From assembly GCF_017874375.1 (NCBI RefSeq), contig NZ_JAGGLK010000001.1, forward strand, positions 1-64,000: 64,000 bases of DNA, given 5' to 3'. Under the pieces are notes generated by a model. The model saw only the letters and a list, made by a program, of their open reading frames with translations, did not search any database and was not told the origin of the DNA. The position numbers were made by a program, and so were the translations under genes. The DNA is from Methanohalophilus levihalophilus. GTDB taxonomy: Archaea; Halobacteriota; Methanosarcinia; Methanosarcinales; Methanosarcinaceae. Positions 1 to 9,813 of the stretch are shown here, one piece after another (positions within the stretch are counted from its first letter, which is position 1; each line of letters starts with the position of its first letter).

Positions 1-440
1 CCTCCTGTGGAATTTATATCCCTGGCAATGTAGCTGATTTTGAGATATATGACAGTGTCATCACCGATCCAACATATGGTATTCAGAGCTATTACCAGAA
101 TACCCTGAATGGTTTTGATGCTGTCAATGTTACCATTCTGAACCCCAGTTCCCGAGGAATATCTCTTCGCGACTCCTCTTCGTGGGGCAGTTTCATCAAG
201 GACATTTATCTTGAAAATGTGACTGTTGACGGTTCTTCCGGTGAAGGCATTTACATCACTAACAGTCATCCTTCAAGTTCCAACACAACCATTGTTAACA
301 GCAATGTAAATGGTTCTTCAAGTCATGGTATCTCTTTAACTTCCATGAAAAGCGTCATTCTGCTTGATAGCAACAATGTGACCTCTAACGGAGATTCTGC
401 TTCAGAGTATGGTATTTATGTAACCAATTCCGGTATAACC
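1..440 (+). repeat. Long tandem duplication in the beta-helix region (period 828 bp)
   Basis: Bases 1 onward match bases 829 onward. The first ~94 bases are identical, and the match continues with scattered differences to about base 440 against 1265. The offset of 828 bp equals 276 codons, so the frame is kept. This looks like a recent internal duplication or gene conversion in the surface protein gene. The unit may also recur upstream of the window. Confidence 0.8.
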
Positions 441-3413
441 AATCTGACTGTGGTTGATAATGTCATTACTCGCAACTCTTATGGTGCATATCTTCAGGCA
501 GCTCTCTACTCTGATGTAACCTTGCTTGACAACCAGGTTTCAGACAATGATAACGGAATCCATCTACTTGGCTTCTCTAATCACACTTTATCCCCCACAA
601 ACCAGATATTCAACAACACTGGCACTGCATTTTCCCTGACTTCAACTGACAATGTAACTCTCCAGGATATTGTTATCAATTACCCGCATACTACCGGTGT
701 GTATTTGAATGCAAACACCAATTTGACGCTTTCAAATGTCAGTATTTTGTACTCTGCAGGAAATGCAATCTCTTTCGGTGGTACAAGTTCCAACATTACA
801 TTTGAAGATCTTACCATTACCGATCCTGCCTCCTGTGGAATTTATATCCCTGGCAATGTAGCTGATTTTGAGATATATGACAGTGTCATCACCGATCCAA
901 CATATGGTATTCAGAGCTATTACAGGAATACCCTGAATGGTTTTGATGCTGTCAATGTTACCATTTTGAATCCAAGTTCCCGAGGAATTTCCCTTGAAGA
1001 ATCTTCTTCATGGGGTAGTTTCATCAAAGATGCTTATCTTGAAAATGTGACAGTTGACTGTTCCTCTGGAGATGGAATCTATATCCAAAACAGCTACTCT
1101 GCCAGTAGTAACACAACTATTGTTAACAGTAATGTAAACGGCTCCTCTGGCTATGGCATTTACTTGGGTTATATGCGGGGAACAATTGTGCTTGAGAACA
1201 ACACAGTCAGTTCCAGTGGATCATATGGACTTGACCTGCATAACTCTTCAATTACAGAAGTTACCCTGTTCAACAACACATTTGATTCCAATGCCAACGG
1301 ATTCCGGGCCACACGTGTGACTTCAAACCTTAATGAATCTGTTTTCAACAGTTCCGGTGGTGTTGACATCACACTGAGTTCATCAGATATTGATGCATAC
1401 AACACAAGCTTCAATACTTCCAGAACAAGTATTGATTCCAATTCAGAACTCAATGTCTACTGGTACATGGATGTGACTGTAGTGGATGGTTTCAGCTCTC
1501 CGGTTTCATCCGCTTCAGTGAGCATCTACAACTCAACCGACTCACTTGTTTACTCCGGTTCAACATCAGGAAGCGGTGCAATCCCTACTCAATTGTTCAG
1601 GGAATTCATGGACAATAGTTCAAGGTACTATGACTCCCCTTATCGTATCCTTGCGACTAAAGCAGCTACGGGTTCCAATGAAAGCACTTTTGATCTGAAT
1701 GCATCTGCAGGATTCACTTTAATGCTTCTTCCAGAACCACCGATAATCACTTCATGGGGAAACAACCAGACTTCAGACAATAATCTCAATTTGACGATTG
1801 AAAAGAATTCTGTAGTCCGCTTCAATGCTACATCTGATCTGGTTGCAAACTGGATCTGGACAAATGCAACTTACATTTCAGGAAACACTACCGTCTCATC
1901 AGAAGCTGAATCTGCATTCAACGATGTGGGTAATATGCTTGTTTATGTAGTTGCTTCCAACTCTAATGGTTCCAGTAATATTTTGCAATGGAACTGTACG
2001 GTTGTTGATACCACCGGCCCTGCTTCAGTATCAGGTTTGGATGAGGATTCTGTAGGATACACCTGGATTAACTGGACCTGGACTAATCCGATTGATGCTG
2101 ACTTTAACCATTCTATGGTTTACTTGAATGGTAGTTTTGTCCAGAATTCATCAGATGCTTTCTTCAACGCTACCGGTCTCAATGACAACAGCAGCTATGA
2201 AATTGGAATAAGGACTGTGGATCTTTCCGGCAACGTTAACTCCACATGGATTAATGACACGGCTTCAACACCGCTCATTCCGGATATTACAGCACCTGCC
2301 TCGGTTTCAGTTCTTGGTGAAGACTCTATAGGATATACATGGATTAACTGGACATGGACCAATCCTTCGGACTCTGACTTCAACTATAGCATGATTTACC
2401 TGAATGGCAGCTTTGTCCAGAATTCATCAGATGCTTATTTCAACGCCACCAGTCTAAACGATAACAGCAGCTATGAGGTTGGAATAAGGACTGTAGATAC
2501 TTCAGGTAATATCAACTCTACATGGGTTAATGATACGGCTTCAACATTGCTAATGCCTGATACTAATGCACCTGCTTCTGTCACAGGTTTGGGTGAGGAT
2601 TCTGTGGGGTATGAATGGATTAACTGGACCTGGACTAATCCGGTGGACGCTGACTTCAATTATTGTATGATTTACCTGAATGGCAGTTTTGTCTTGAATT
2701 CTTCGGATACTTACTTCAATGCAACAGGACTCGATGAAGACAGCTCTTATGAACTGGCTATTCGAACTGTTGATACTTCATACAATGTGAACTCTACATG
2801 GGTAAACGACACAGCTTCTACAGCTGATGATTCAACTGCACCAGCTTCGGTTTCAGACTTGAACGAAACTGCTGTTTCACATAATTGGATCAATTGGACA
2901 TGGACGAATCCTGCAGATTCCGACTTTAATTATAGTACAATCTATCTGAATGGAATATTCCTTGAGAATGCTTCATTGGAATATTGCTACGTCAGCAACC
3001 TTGACAGCAATTGTACCTACGAAGTTGGTATCAGGACAGTCGATATCTATGGTAACGTCAATACAACCTGGATGAATGATACTGCAACAACTGATGTAAA
3101 TCCTCCAGTTTCTGAGAAGAAGTCATCTGGAGGAACTGGAAGTGCTACAATTCGAACCAACGTGGACAACGTTAACGACACTGTAACAAATTCATCTGTA
3201 GTAGTTGATGCTGATAAAGGAGAGAAATCAGGTTCAATTGGAGATAGTACTTCAGGGAATAAAACTTATGCTTCAGTTCTCGGAGCAGAAGAAACTGATG
3301 ATTTAGGAAATGGGACAAAGCCAGAACAGCAATCTCCTGGATTTGGTTCTTTGTTCATGGTTGCTGGTATCAGCATTGCTTTCATAATTCTCAACCGTTG
3401 CAGGAAAGCCTAA
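3..3413 (+). CDS. Large cell-surface protein, beta-helix plus Fn3-like repeats, 5'-truncated
   Basis: The frame is open from base 3, so the true start lies outside the window and about 1,136 codons are visible. The first ~470 residues are short repeats rich in N, S, T, G and I, of the right-handed parallel beta-helix (NosD/PbH1) type. Four Fn3-like modules of 90-92 residues follow, starting near bases 2019, 2295, 2571 and 2841. Each carries the motif WINWTWTNP and ends near NDTAST. After a Ser/Gly/Asn-rich linker comes SPGFGSLF, a hydrophobic stretch and a basic RCRKA tail. This resembles PGF-CTERM signals, which archaeosortase processes in other archaea. The many N-x-S/T sequons fit an S-layer-associated glycoprotein. 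The exact function is unknown. A perfect hairpin terminator overlaps the stop codon. Confidence 0.85.
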   Translation, partial: SCGIYIPGNVADFEIYDSVITDPTYGIQSYYQNTLNGFDAVNVTILNPSSRGISLRDSSSWGSFIKDIYLENVTVDGSSGEGIYITNSHPSSSNTTIVNSNVNGSSSHGISLTSMKSVILLDSNNVTSNGDSASEYGIYVTNSGITNLTVVDNVITRNSYGAYLQAALYSDVTLLDNQVSDNDNGIHLLGFSNHTLSPTNQIFNNTGTAFSLTSTDNVTLQDIVINYPHTTGVYLNANTNLTLSNVSILYSAGNAISFGGTSSNITFEDLTITDPASCGIYIPGNVADFEIYDSVITDPTYGIQSYYRNTLNGFDAVNVTILNPSSRGISLEESSSWGSFIKDAYLENVTVDCSSGDGIYIQNSYSASSNTTIVNSNVNGSSGYGIYLGYMRGTIVLENNTVSSSGSYGLDLHNSSITEVTLFNNTFDSNANGFRATRVTSNLNESVFNSSGGVDITLSSSDIDAYNTSFNTSRTSIDSNSELNVYWYMDVTVVDGFSSPVSSASVSIYNSTDSLVYSGSTSGSGAIPTQLFREFMDNSSRYYDSPYRILATKAATGSNESTFDLNASAGFTLMLLPEPPIITSWGNNQTSDNNLNLTIEKNSVVRFNATSDLVANWIWTNATYISGNTTVSSEAESAFNDVGNMLVYVVASNSNGSSNILQWNCTVVDTTGPASVSGLDEDSVGYTWINWTWTNPIDADFNHSMVYLNGSFVQNSSDAFFNATGLNDNSSYEIGIRTVDLSGNVNSTWINDTASTPLIPDITAPASVSVLGEDSIGYTWINWTWTNPSDSDFNYSMIYLNGSFVQNSSDAYFNATSLNDNSSYEVGIRTVDTSGNINSTWVNDTASTLLMPDTNAPASVTGLGEDSVGYEWINWTWTNPVDADFNYCMIYLNGSFVLNSSDTYFNATGLDEDSSYELAIRTVDTSYNVNSTWVNDTASTADDSTAPASVSDLNETAVSHNWINWTWTNPADSDFNYSTIYLNGIFLENASLEYCYVSNLDSNCTYEVGIRTVDIYGNVNTTWMNDTATTDVNPPVSEKKSSGGTGSATIRTNVDNVNDTVTNSSVVVDADKGEKSGSIGDSTSGNKTYASVLGAEETDDLGNGTKPEQQSPGFGSLFMVAGISIAFIILNRCRKA
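2019..3105 (+). repeat. Four tandem Fn3-like repeats (276, 276, 270 bp periods)
   Basis: Four tandem copies begin at the Pro codon of the (A/G)PASV motif, at bases 2019, 2295, 2571 and 2841. Each copy contains WINWTWTNP, an acidic D-F-N stretch, YLNG, and a (G/A)IRTVD strand. This is the pattern of a beta-sandwich Fn3-like domain. Conservation at DNA level is high, which makes the region prone to copy-number change. Confidence 0.85.
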
Positions 3414-3436
3414 ATTGGCTTTCCTTTTTCTTTTTT
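3402..3436 (+). terminator. Hairpin terminator of the surface protein gene
   Basis: AGGAAAGCC (3402-3410), loop TAAATT, then GGCTTTCCT (3417-3425) give a perfect 9-bp stem followed by a T-rich tract. The stop codon lies in the loop. Confidence 0.75.
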
Positions 3437-3587
3437 AATCCTTAACCACAAGAAATATATCTTACTAAATAAGGACTCTTTATGGGGGTTTTGGGAAACT
3501 TAAGGTATCACGGTTGTATTTTCGAAGATGTATGTGTTTGGAAACAACATGTGTGTCCACACATCATACCTAAAAATAGGTGATAAA

Positions 3588-5219
3588 ATGTTCTGCTACC
3601 AGTGTGAAGAAACAATGAATTTTGAAGGCTGCACAAAGAACGGTGTTTGCGGCAAGAAAGGGGAAGTTGCAGACCTTCAGGATGATCTAATATACGTTCT
3701 AAAAAGCGTTGCATTCTACAATCAGAAAGCAAGAGATGCAAAACTTTCTGAAGAAAGTACTGATGAGTTTATGTTTGATTCATTGTTCTCAACCATAACA
3801 AATGCCGATTTCAGTGCCTCTGCAATTCAGGCACGCATTGACAGGGGATTCGAAATTCGGGATGATATCAGGCAGAAACTCTTGGATAATGATGCACTTG
3901 ATGAGAGCGATTTACCTGAGATTGCCACTGTCACACCGGAAAATCTCAAGGACAGGAATACCGGTGTACTGGCGACAGAAGATGAGGATATTCGTGCACT
4001 GAGGGAACTGATAATTTATTCACTTAAAGGAATTGCAGCCTATGGATCTCATGCCATGATGCTTGGAGCCAGAAATAAGAAAATCACTAAATTCGTGGAA
4101 CATGCCCTTGTTGCAACCACAGATGACAGCCTGACTGACAAAGATCTCATGTCACTGGCACTAAAATGCGGTGAACATGGTTTTGATGTAATGGCAGATC
4201 TCGATAAGGCAAATACCGGTGCATTCGGAACGCCTGAGCCTACAAATGTCAATATAGGAACCGGGAATAATCCCGGAATTCTGGTAAGTGGTCATGATCT
4301 AAAGGATTTGAAAGAATTACTGGATCAGACTGCGGGAACAGGCATAGATGTCTATACGCATGGTGAAATGCTGCCTGCACACGCATATCCGGAATTTAAG
4401 AAATACGATCATCTGGTAGGCAACTACGGTGGATCGTGGTGGACACAGAGAAACGAATTTGAGAGTTTCAACGGGCCCATACTGCTGACAAGTAATTGTC
4501 TGGTACCTCCAAAGGATACCTATCTTGGCCGGTTATACACCACAGGTGCCGTAGGTTTTGACGGTGCTACACATATTGTGGCAGAGGATGGCAAGAAAGA
4601 TTTCTCGGCGATTATCGAGCAGGCAAAGGCATGTGAACCTCCGGTACAACTTGAAGAAGGTACTGTTCTTACCGGTTATGCTTACAACCACATATTGACC
4701 AATGCAGACAAGATAGTTGAGGCAATCCAGTCAGGTAAGATCAAGAGGCTCATGGTAATGGCAGGCTGTGACGGCCGTCAGAAAGACAGGGAATATTACA
4801 CTGAGTTCGCAGAAGCCCTGCCCAAGGATACTGTGATACTTACGGCAGGATGTGCAAAATACCGTTTCAACAAGCTTGACCTCGGGGATATTGATGGAAT
4901 CCCAAGGCTCTGGGATGCAGGGCAGTGTAACGATTCATTCTCTTTGGTCATCATTGCTCAGGGATTAATGGCTCGCCTTGGCTTTATTGATGTTAACGAA
5001 GCCCCATTCTCATACAACATTGCATGGTATGAGCAAAAGGCAGTACTTGTGTTGATTACTCTTCTGAGGCTTGGTGTAAAGGACATTATGCTGGGTCCGA
5101 AACTTTTCCCATTCATCACACCGAATGTTTACAATACTCTGATGAAGGAGAAGTACGGTATGGTTCCAAATAGCACTCTGGAAGAGGACATGAAGACTCT
5201 TTTAAAACAAGACAATTAA
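3588..5219 (+). CDS. hcp: Hybrid cluster protein (hydroxylamine reductase)
   Basis: This is a class I Hcp/prismane protein of 543 residues. The family reduces hydroxylamine or nitric oxide and is tied to nitrosative-stress defence in anaerobes. The N-terminus has four cysteines spaced C-x2-C-x8-C-x5-C (residues 3, 6, 15, 21), which bind a cubane Fe-S cluster. Hybrid-cluster ligands are visible in order: HGEMLPAH, the Cys of SNCLVPP, the Cys of GCDG, TAGCAKYRF, DAGQCND and EQKAV. The frame is open further upstream with an ATG at 3528. I prefer ATG 3588 because the family starts at MFCYQC and AGGTGA lies 5 bases upstream. It is followed by a T-rich terminator, so it is probably monocistronic. 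Confidence 0.95.
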   Translation: MFCYQCEETMNFEGCTKNGVCGKKGEVADLQDDLIYVLKSVAFYNQKARDAKLSEESTDEFMFDSLFSTITNADFSASAIQARIDRGFEIRDDIRQKLLDNDALDESDLPEIATVTPENLKDRNTGVLATEDEDIRALRELIIYSLKGIAAYGSHAMMLGARNKKITKFVEHALVATTDDSLTDKDLMSLALKCGEHGFDVMADLDKANTGAFGTPEPTNVNIGTGNNPGILVSGHDLKDLKELLDQTAGTGIDVYTHGEMLPAHAYPEFKKYDHLVGNYGGSWWTQRNEFESFNGPILLTSNCLVPPKDTYLGRLYTTGAVGFDGATHIVAEDGKKDFSAIIEQAKACEPPVQLEEGTVLTGYAYNHILTNADKIVEAIQSGKIKRLMVMAGCDGRQKDREYYTEFAEALPKDTVILTAGCAKYRFNKLDLGDIDGIPRLWDAGQCNDSFSLVIIAQGLMARLGFIDVNEAPFSYNIAWYEQKAVLVLITLLRLGVKDIMLGPKLFPFITPNVYNTLMKEKYGMVPNSTLEEDMKTLLKQDN

Positions 5220-5229
5220 TTGCTAAAGG

Positions 5230-5272
5230 GAAGCCTCTCCGGGCTTTCTTTATTTCTTCTTTTTGTTTCTTA
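5230..5272 (+). terminator. Weak hairpin and T-rich terminator after hcp
   Basis: AAGCC (5231-5235) and GGCTT (5242-5246) form a short stem. It is followed by a long T-rich stretch, typical of archaeal termination. Confidence 0.5.
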
Positions 5273-5290
5273 ACTCACTTCTTACATCAT

Positions 5291-5304
5291 AAATTATTTA
5301 TCAT
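5291..5304 (+). promoter_or_regulatory. TATA box for a leaderless transcript
   Basis: AAATTATTTATCAT is centred about 27 bases before the ATG at 5325. No Shine-Dalgarno sequence precedes that ATG (TTTGTTTCC). Transcription probably starts at or next to the start codon. Confidence 0.5.
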
Positions 5305-5324
5305 AACAATCTCTATTTGTTTCC

Positions 5325-6389
5325 ATGAGCTGGTATGTAGCAGATGCCCTGGATGGGGCTTATCGGAGAACAAAAAGTTGTCTTCTTGAACCATTTGATT
5401 TCTGGAAATGGATGAAGCTTGCCATCATTGTCATGCTTATTGGTGGCAGTGGGAGCAATTTCAATAGTGGTGGAGATATTTTTTCATCAGATTACTCTGA
5501 TTCAGGTACCTCTGATGAGTTTAATGTTCTTTTCGAAGAAATCTTTGAATTCTTTTCAGATCCAAATCTCGTTCTCATCCTAACGATAGTTTTCTTTATA
5601 TTGATCTTAATCCTGTTCTTCTCATATGTATCAAGCGTAATGGATTTCGTATTTGTGGATTCGCTTGTGAGCAATGACGTGCGATTCTGGGAATACACAC
5701 GCAAATACCTTGGAAAAGGTCTGGGACTTTTCGGATTCAGAATACTGATAACAATAATCTTCCTCGCACTTATCGCACTAGTTTCTCTCCCGGTAATACT
5801 TCTACTGATTGAAAGCTCAGCCAATGGTTTTTCAGATTTTACTTTTGCAGGCTACTTTGCTTCCATAATGCTTGCTCTTGCAGGAATTATAGTTTTGTCT
5901 ATCGTGGGAGCGATGGTAGATTCTTTTGTAAATCTGGCAATACCTGTAGCTCTTTACAGGGAATCCGGAATTATCAGTGCTTTCTCTGATGTATTCAGAC
6001 AGTTCAGGAAAGACTGGAAGCAGATAGTTGTATATTGGTTCGGAAGAATACTTCTGGGTCTCGGTGTTGGAATTGCATTTGGCATACTGTTGCTGATAGT
6101 GATGCTTGCTGTGGGTCTTGTTTTTGCAATAATGGATGTAATGATTTATTTTGCACTATCAGCCCTGATTCCGGGTTCAGATACCTTGATCTGGATTATT
6201 CTCGGACCAATAATTGCCATACAGTTTATCATTCTGATTCTGGTACTTGCCCTTGTGGGTATGCCTGCAAGTGTATTCATGAAATATCACATGCTAACCT
6301 TCCTGCAGCAGTGGTATCCGGAAGTGGAAATCCCTGTATTTGACATGCAGGAAATCACTGAGAAGGAAATGCTTATTTCAGAAGAGTGA
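5325..6389 (+). CDS. Polytopic membrane protein of unknown function
   Basis: A 354-residue integral membrane protein with about six or seven hydrophobic segments. They lie near residues 29-43, 84-110, 130-160, 175-205, 235-275 and 285-320. The N-terminus, with aromatic and charged residues (AYRRTKSCLLEPFDFWKW), is cytoplasmic-looking and amphipathic. I do not recognise a named transporter family. Similar-looking proteins with this N-terminus are annotated only as archaeal membrane proteins. The start is fixed by a TATA box 27 bases upstream and the absence of an SD, which suggests a leaderless mRNA. The downstream gene is convergent, so this is a single-gene unit. Confidence 0.8.
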   Translation: MSWYVADALDGAYRRTKSCLLEPFDFWKWMKLAIIVMLIGGSGSNFNSGGDIFSSDYSDSGTSDEFNVLFEEIFEFFSDPNLVLILTIVFFILILILFFSYVSSVMDFVFVDSLVSNDVRFWEYTRKYLGKGLGLFGFRILITIIFLALIALVSLPVILLLIESSANGFSDFTFAGYFASIMLALAGIIVLSIVGAMVDSFVNLAIPVALYRESGIISAFSDVFRQFRKDWKQIVVYWFGRILLGLGVGIAFGILLLIVMLAVGLVFAIMDVMIYFALSALIPGSDTLIWIILGPIIAIQFIILILVLALVGMPASVFMKYHMLTFLQQWYPEVEIPVFDMQEITEKEMLISEE

Positions 6390-6470
6390 AAGTTGCTTAT
6401 TCGAAAAAAGAGGAGATGCAGCAGTTAAATGCTGCTGCATTCTTTGGATTTCAGGAATTATTCTTCATCG

Positions 6471-7706
6471 TTATTCATATCTCAAAGCATCCACGGGTTT
6501 TAGTTTTGATGCCCGGTATGCCGGTACGGCTCCAGAAACAATTCCTATCACAACAGCGATAGCCAGGCCGGATAGCATGAGGGTGGGTGAAAGGACAATT
6601 GAAGCACTTCCTCCCATTAAAGTCACTCCCAGCATAGGGAATAGTGAAGTTGCCAGTGCCCCGCAGGCCACTCCTAGGAGTCCTCCTACAAGTCCCACAA
6701 GGGCTGAATTGACAATAAAAATCATCATTATATCGTGATTTTTTGCACCTATCGCCTTCATTGTCCCGATTTCTTTTGTGCGTTCAAGAACTGAAGTAAA
6801 CATGGTATTGGCAATTCCCACGGCACCCACAAGCAACGACACGGCCGCTATGGCACTGAGGAACAATGTCATGGATTCGGTCATTTCGGATACACTGTCT
6901 GCCATTGACATAGAAGATGTAACACTAAAATCCCTGTCATCCTCATTATGAATCTGCCTTGAAATCATCAGCTTTTCTTCTATTTCTTCCGTGACTGAAT
7001 CAACAACATCAGTGCTTTCGACTTTTATGGAAATGGAATCAAACACATCTTCCTCGGCATCTTCGATAACTTCGACTGCGCCATCAAGGGGCATAATTAT
7101 TCCATTATCGGATCTTCCACCTTCAGATGCCAGTATTCCTACTACACGGATAGATTTTCCGTTAATTGAGATAATCTGGTTTAAACCTATTTCCCGGCTG
7201 AATACGTCTGTGGCGAGACTACTGCCTATCACAGCGACATTTTTATCAGCTGTTTCGAGCATCCTCCCGCTCTCCAGCTCCGAGGTTGTCATGTACTGCC
7301 ATACCTGCGGATCAACACCTGTGATAGACAGGGATGCTGTTTCTCCCGCATAATTGATATCCTCCTGTCCTGATATCTGCCCGGATATGTATAATATGCC
7401 GTCAATGTTCTTGATAGCGTCAATATCCTTGTCTGTTATTTCCGTGTCATCGGCTGTGGAACTTCCTCCGCCTCCCGGGGGACCCATCATGGACTGGGCT
7501 CTTGTATATCCCGGAGATATGGATATGGTTGTCAGATCCATATCGTTCAGACGGGACTGGATATCCTGTTCCATACTGTCACCCAGGGAAATAATGCTGA
7601 CAACCGCTGCAACCCCTATGACAATGCCGATAATAGTCAGCCAACTGCGGAGTTTGCTGTGTATCAGTATGTTGGTTGCCATCTTCAGGTAGGTTCTTTT
7701 TCTCAT
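6471..7706 (-). CDS. ABC transporter permease, MacB/FtsX type
   Basis: A 411-residue permease of the MacB-like class. One N-terminal TM lies around residues 20-42 (WLTIIGIVIGVAAVVSII). A large extracytoplasmic MacB_PCD-type domain follows (about 45-285). The C-terminal FtsX block has three TMs and the conserved ERTKEIGTMKAIGA loop. These proteins couple ATP hydrolysis to mechanical work on extracytoplasmic substrates rather than forming classic channels. It is the last gene of a three-gene minus-strand operon: ATPase (9103-9813), secreted CARDB protein (7734-9089), permease. The spacings are 13 and 27 bases. The substrate is unknown; export or extraction of a peptide, lipid or drug are all possible. 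Confidence 0.9.
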   Translation of the reverse strand: MRKRTYLKMATNILIHSKLRSWLTIIGIVIGVAAVVSIISLGDSMEQDIQSRLNDMDLTTISISPGYTRAQSMMGPPGGGGSSTADDTEITDKDIDAIKNIDGILYISGQISGQEDINYAGETASLSITGVDPQVWQYMTTSELESGRMLETADKNVAVIGSSLATDVFSREIGLNQIISINGKSIRVVGILASEGGRSDNGIIMPLDGAVEVIEDAEEDVFDSISIKVESTDVVDSVTEEIEEKLMISRQIHNEDDRDFSVTSSMSMADSVSEMTESMTLFLSAIAAVSLLVGAVGIANTMFTSVLERTKEIGTMKAIGAKNHDIMMIFIVNSALVGLVGGLLGVACGALATSLFPMLGVTLMGGSASIVLSPTLMLSGLAIAVVIGIVSGAVPAYRASKLKPVDALRYE

Positions 7707-7733
7707 TCTAATCCTCCCTGCGGCAGTTGCACT

Positions 7734-9089
7734 TCAGTCTTTATTCTCTGGCTTTTCTTTTTTCAGGTACATTTTTATCCGGTTAAAAGGAAGTTCTTTT
7801 TCTTTCCTATAATAGACAACCCCTCCGATCAGCAGTAATACAACCGCCCCTATAAGGTATCTATTTGAAAGCAGGCTGCTATCGCTATTTCCTCCGGGTC
7901 CTCCGGTGGGCATATCTCCCATAGTGCCGGACGACGACATAAGATCGATTTCTACTTCTTTTGTAACTGAATGCCTTGTACCGATAGAGTCCGTGTACTC
8001 AATTACAACCTGAAGAATATTGTTTTGGGAATTCATGTCCTGCATCCCTATTTCCTCGGCTGCCCAGGCAACTCCTTCCTCTTCCCCACTCATAGAAGAT
8101 GGGCCCGAAGCTGAACTCATCAGATCAAAAGATGCTATGGTATAGTCACCTTTTTCCAGGTTCCCAACAATTGTTGATGAGCTTCCGGAAACGGCGAAAT
8201 TATCCTGTTCGGGAATTGAAACTTTTATCGAATAGGCCTGATTATTTCCCACATTAGCAAGTGATAATGATACGGTTCCGCTGTCACTTTCCGAGAATGA
8301 AACATCAAAATCTGTTTCTCCTCCCACAAAAAGCCCTGCGGTTGTTTGGATAGTGCTAACTGATGAGGTATCATAATCTTCAAATTCAAGGTTTATATTG
8401 AGGGTATACAACGCCGGATCAGCATTTACGTCAGCCATAATTGTATAAGAAACATCAATAGATTCCCCTGCATCCAGATAATTTATATATTTTGTATTAT
8501 CCGAATAGACAGGAAGAATAACACCTTCAGGATCTTCCCATGAAATAACCATGTTCTTTAGGGCTGAATTACCTGTATTTGTAACGATAAACTCAAGCGG
8601 TTCTTCCGATCCCGGGTTAATACTTGCTTTGTTGATAGTTACAATCTGGGCATATTCCTTACCATGTACTTCCAGTTCTACGGTTCTCGTGGTAGTATAC
8701 GAGTCTCCGTCTTCATTTGTCACGGTAGCCCGGATGTCAATTTCATAAGTTCCCGCTGCAGCACTGGAATCTGTCATTAACCTGAATTTCAGGGTTACAG
8801 CATCATCTTCATCCTGTCTTGCATCAAGATAGGCAATTTCCTTTGACAGGGATTCGCCTGTAATTTCACTGAATGGGTATTCAGGTTCAATTTCTATCGT
8901 AATGTCTTCAAGGTCTGAATTTCCATTATTTTGTACACTCAATACGATTTCTACCGGTTCCCCCGGTCGGGCCGTATCGGGATTCTGGGATGTAAGATCA
9001 ACTTCAAGCGAAGGAGTATTGATATATGCGCTGGCATTACACACTAACGCAAGCATTAAAAAGGCGGCTAGCAGACAACTTTTCTTCAT
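7734..9089 (-). CDS. Secreted CARDB/S-layer-like protein of an ABC operon (COG1361-like)
   Basis: A 451-residue exported protein. A signal peptide covers about residues 1-21 (MKKSCLLAAFLMLALVCNAS). Three or four Ig-like beta-sandwich segments of the CARDB/COG1361 type follow, each with a strand pattern such as VQNNGNSDLEDITIEI or VTNTGNSALKNM. A Gly-rich linker near residue 395 leads to a C-terminal TM (YLIGAVVLLLIGGVVYY) and a basic Lys-rich tail, so it is anchored with the bulk outside. It sits between the ATPase and permease genes of a MacB-like ABC system. By position it could play the adaptor role that MacA-type proteins play in bacteria; that is inference, since it shows no sequence likeness to MacA. 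Confidence 0.85.
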   Translation of the reverse strand: MKKSCLLAAFLMLALVCNASAYINTPSLEVDLTSQNPDTARPGEPVEIVLSVQNNGNSDLEDITIEIEPEYPFSEITGESLSKEIAYLDARQDEDDAVTLKFRLMTDSSAAAGTYEIDIRATVTNEDGDSYTTTRTVELEVHGKEYAQIVTINKASINPGSEEPLEFIVTNTGNSALKNMVISWEDPEGVILPVYSDNTKYINYLDAGESIDVSYTIMADVNADPALYTLNINLEFEDYDTSSVSTIQTTAGLFVGGETDFDVSFSESDSGTVSLSLANVGNNQAYSIKVSIPEQDNFAVSGSSSTIVGNLEKGDYTIASFDLMSSASGPSSMSGEEEGVAWAAEEIGMQDMNSQNNILQVVIEYTDSIGTRHSVTKEVEIDLMSSSGTMGDMPTGGPGGNSDSSLLSNRYLIGAVVLLLIGGVVYYRKEKELPFNRIKMYLKKEKPENKD

Positions 9090-9102
9090 ACAATTCCTCT
9101 TG

Positions 9103-9813
9103 TTAATTCTTTTCTTTATGTTCGATTTTTTCTATCATTCCGTCTTTGATATGGACGACACGTGTTGCATACCTCACAGGTAGCCTGTCGTGTGTTACAA
9201 TGATGATTGTCTTGCCTTCTTCACGGTGCAGCTTGTCTAGGAAATCCAGGATATAGGCACCGGTTTTACTATCGAGATTTCCAGTGGGTTCATCTGCAAG
9301 AAGTATGGGGGGATTGACAGCCAGGGATCGAGCAATTGCTACCCTCTGTCTCTGCCCTCCCGAAAGCTGTGAGGGGAGGTTCTTGAGTTTGTCAGAAAGT
9401 CCTACGATTTCAAGTAAGAATTCAGCTCTTTTTTTTGCTTCTGATGGGTTAGCTTCCTGAAATTCCAACGGAAGAAGTACATTTTCAAGTACGCTTAGTG
9501 TAGGCAAGAGGTTGAAACTCTGGAAGATGAAGCCGATTGTCTGGCCCCGGATACGGGACAGCTCAGATTCATCCATTATGGCAATGTCATTTTCATTAAG
9601 GCAAACGATACCTTTTGAAGGGATATCCAGACACCCGATAAGGTTCATAAGTGTACTTTTCCCACTTCCACTGGGTCCCAGAATTACGATGAATTCACCT
9701 TCATAGATTTCCAGATCAATTCCCCGAAGAGCTGCAAATTCAACTTCCCCCATCTGGTATATTTTCCAGGCATCTTTTGTTTTGATTAAAGGACTTGCTT
9801 TTGAGGCTAGCAT
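9103..9813 (-). CDS. ABC transporter ATP-binding protein, LolD/MacB type
   Basis: A 236-residue nucleotide-binding subunit. Walker A is GPSGSGKST (about residues 49-57), the Q-loop lies in FQSFNLLP, the signature is [16 protein letters not shown], Walker B is [12 protein letters not shown], and the H-loop is IIVTHD. The signature and the GNLDS pattern place it in the LolD/MacB/FtsE-like subfamily that pairs with FtsX-type permeases, in agreement with the permease two genes downstream. It is the first gene of the operon, read leftward from the AT-rich region at 9814-10178. Confidence 0.95.
   Translation of the reverse strand: MLASKASPLIKTKDAWKIYQMGEVEFAALRGIDLEIYEGEFIVILGPSGSGKSTLMNLIGCLDIPSKGIVCLNENDIAIMDESELSRIRGQTIGFIFQSFNLLPTLSVLENVLLPLEFQEANPSEAKKRAEFLLEIVGLSDKLKNLPSQLSGGQRQRVAIARSLAVNPPILLADEPTGNLDSKTGAYILDFLDKLHREEGKTIIIVTHDRLPVRYATRVVHIKDGMIEKIEHKEKN

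Noticed and set aside
3528-3587. Longer hcp start at 3528
   Set aside because: The extra 20 codons are not found in the family, and AGGTGA precedes ATG 3588, where the conserved MFCYQC begins.
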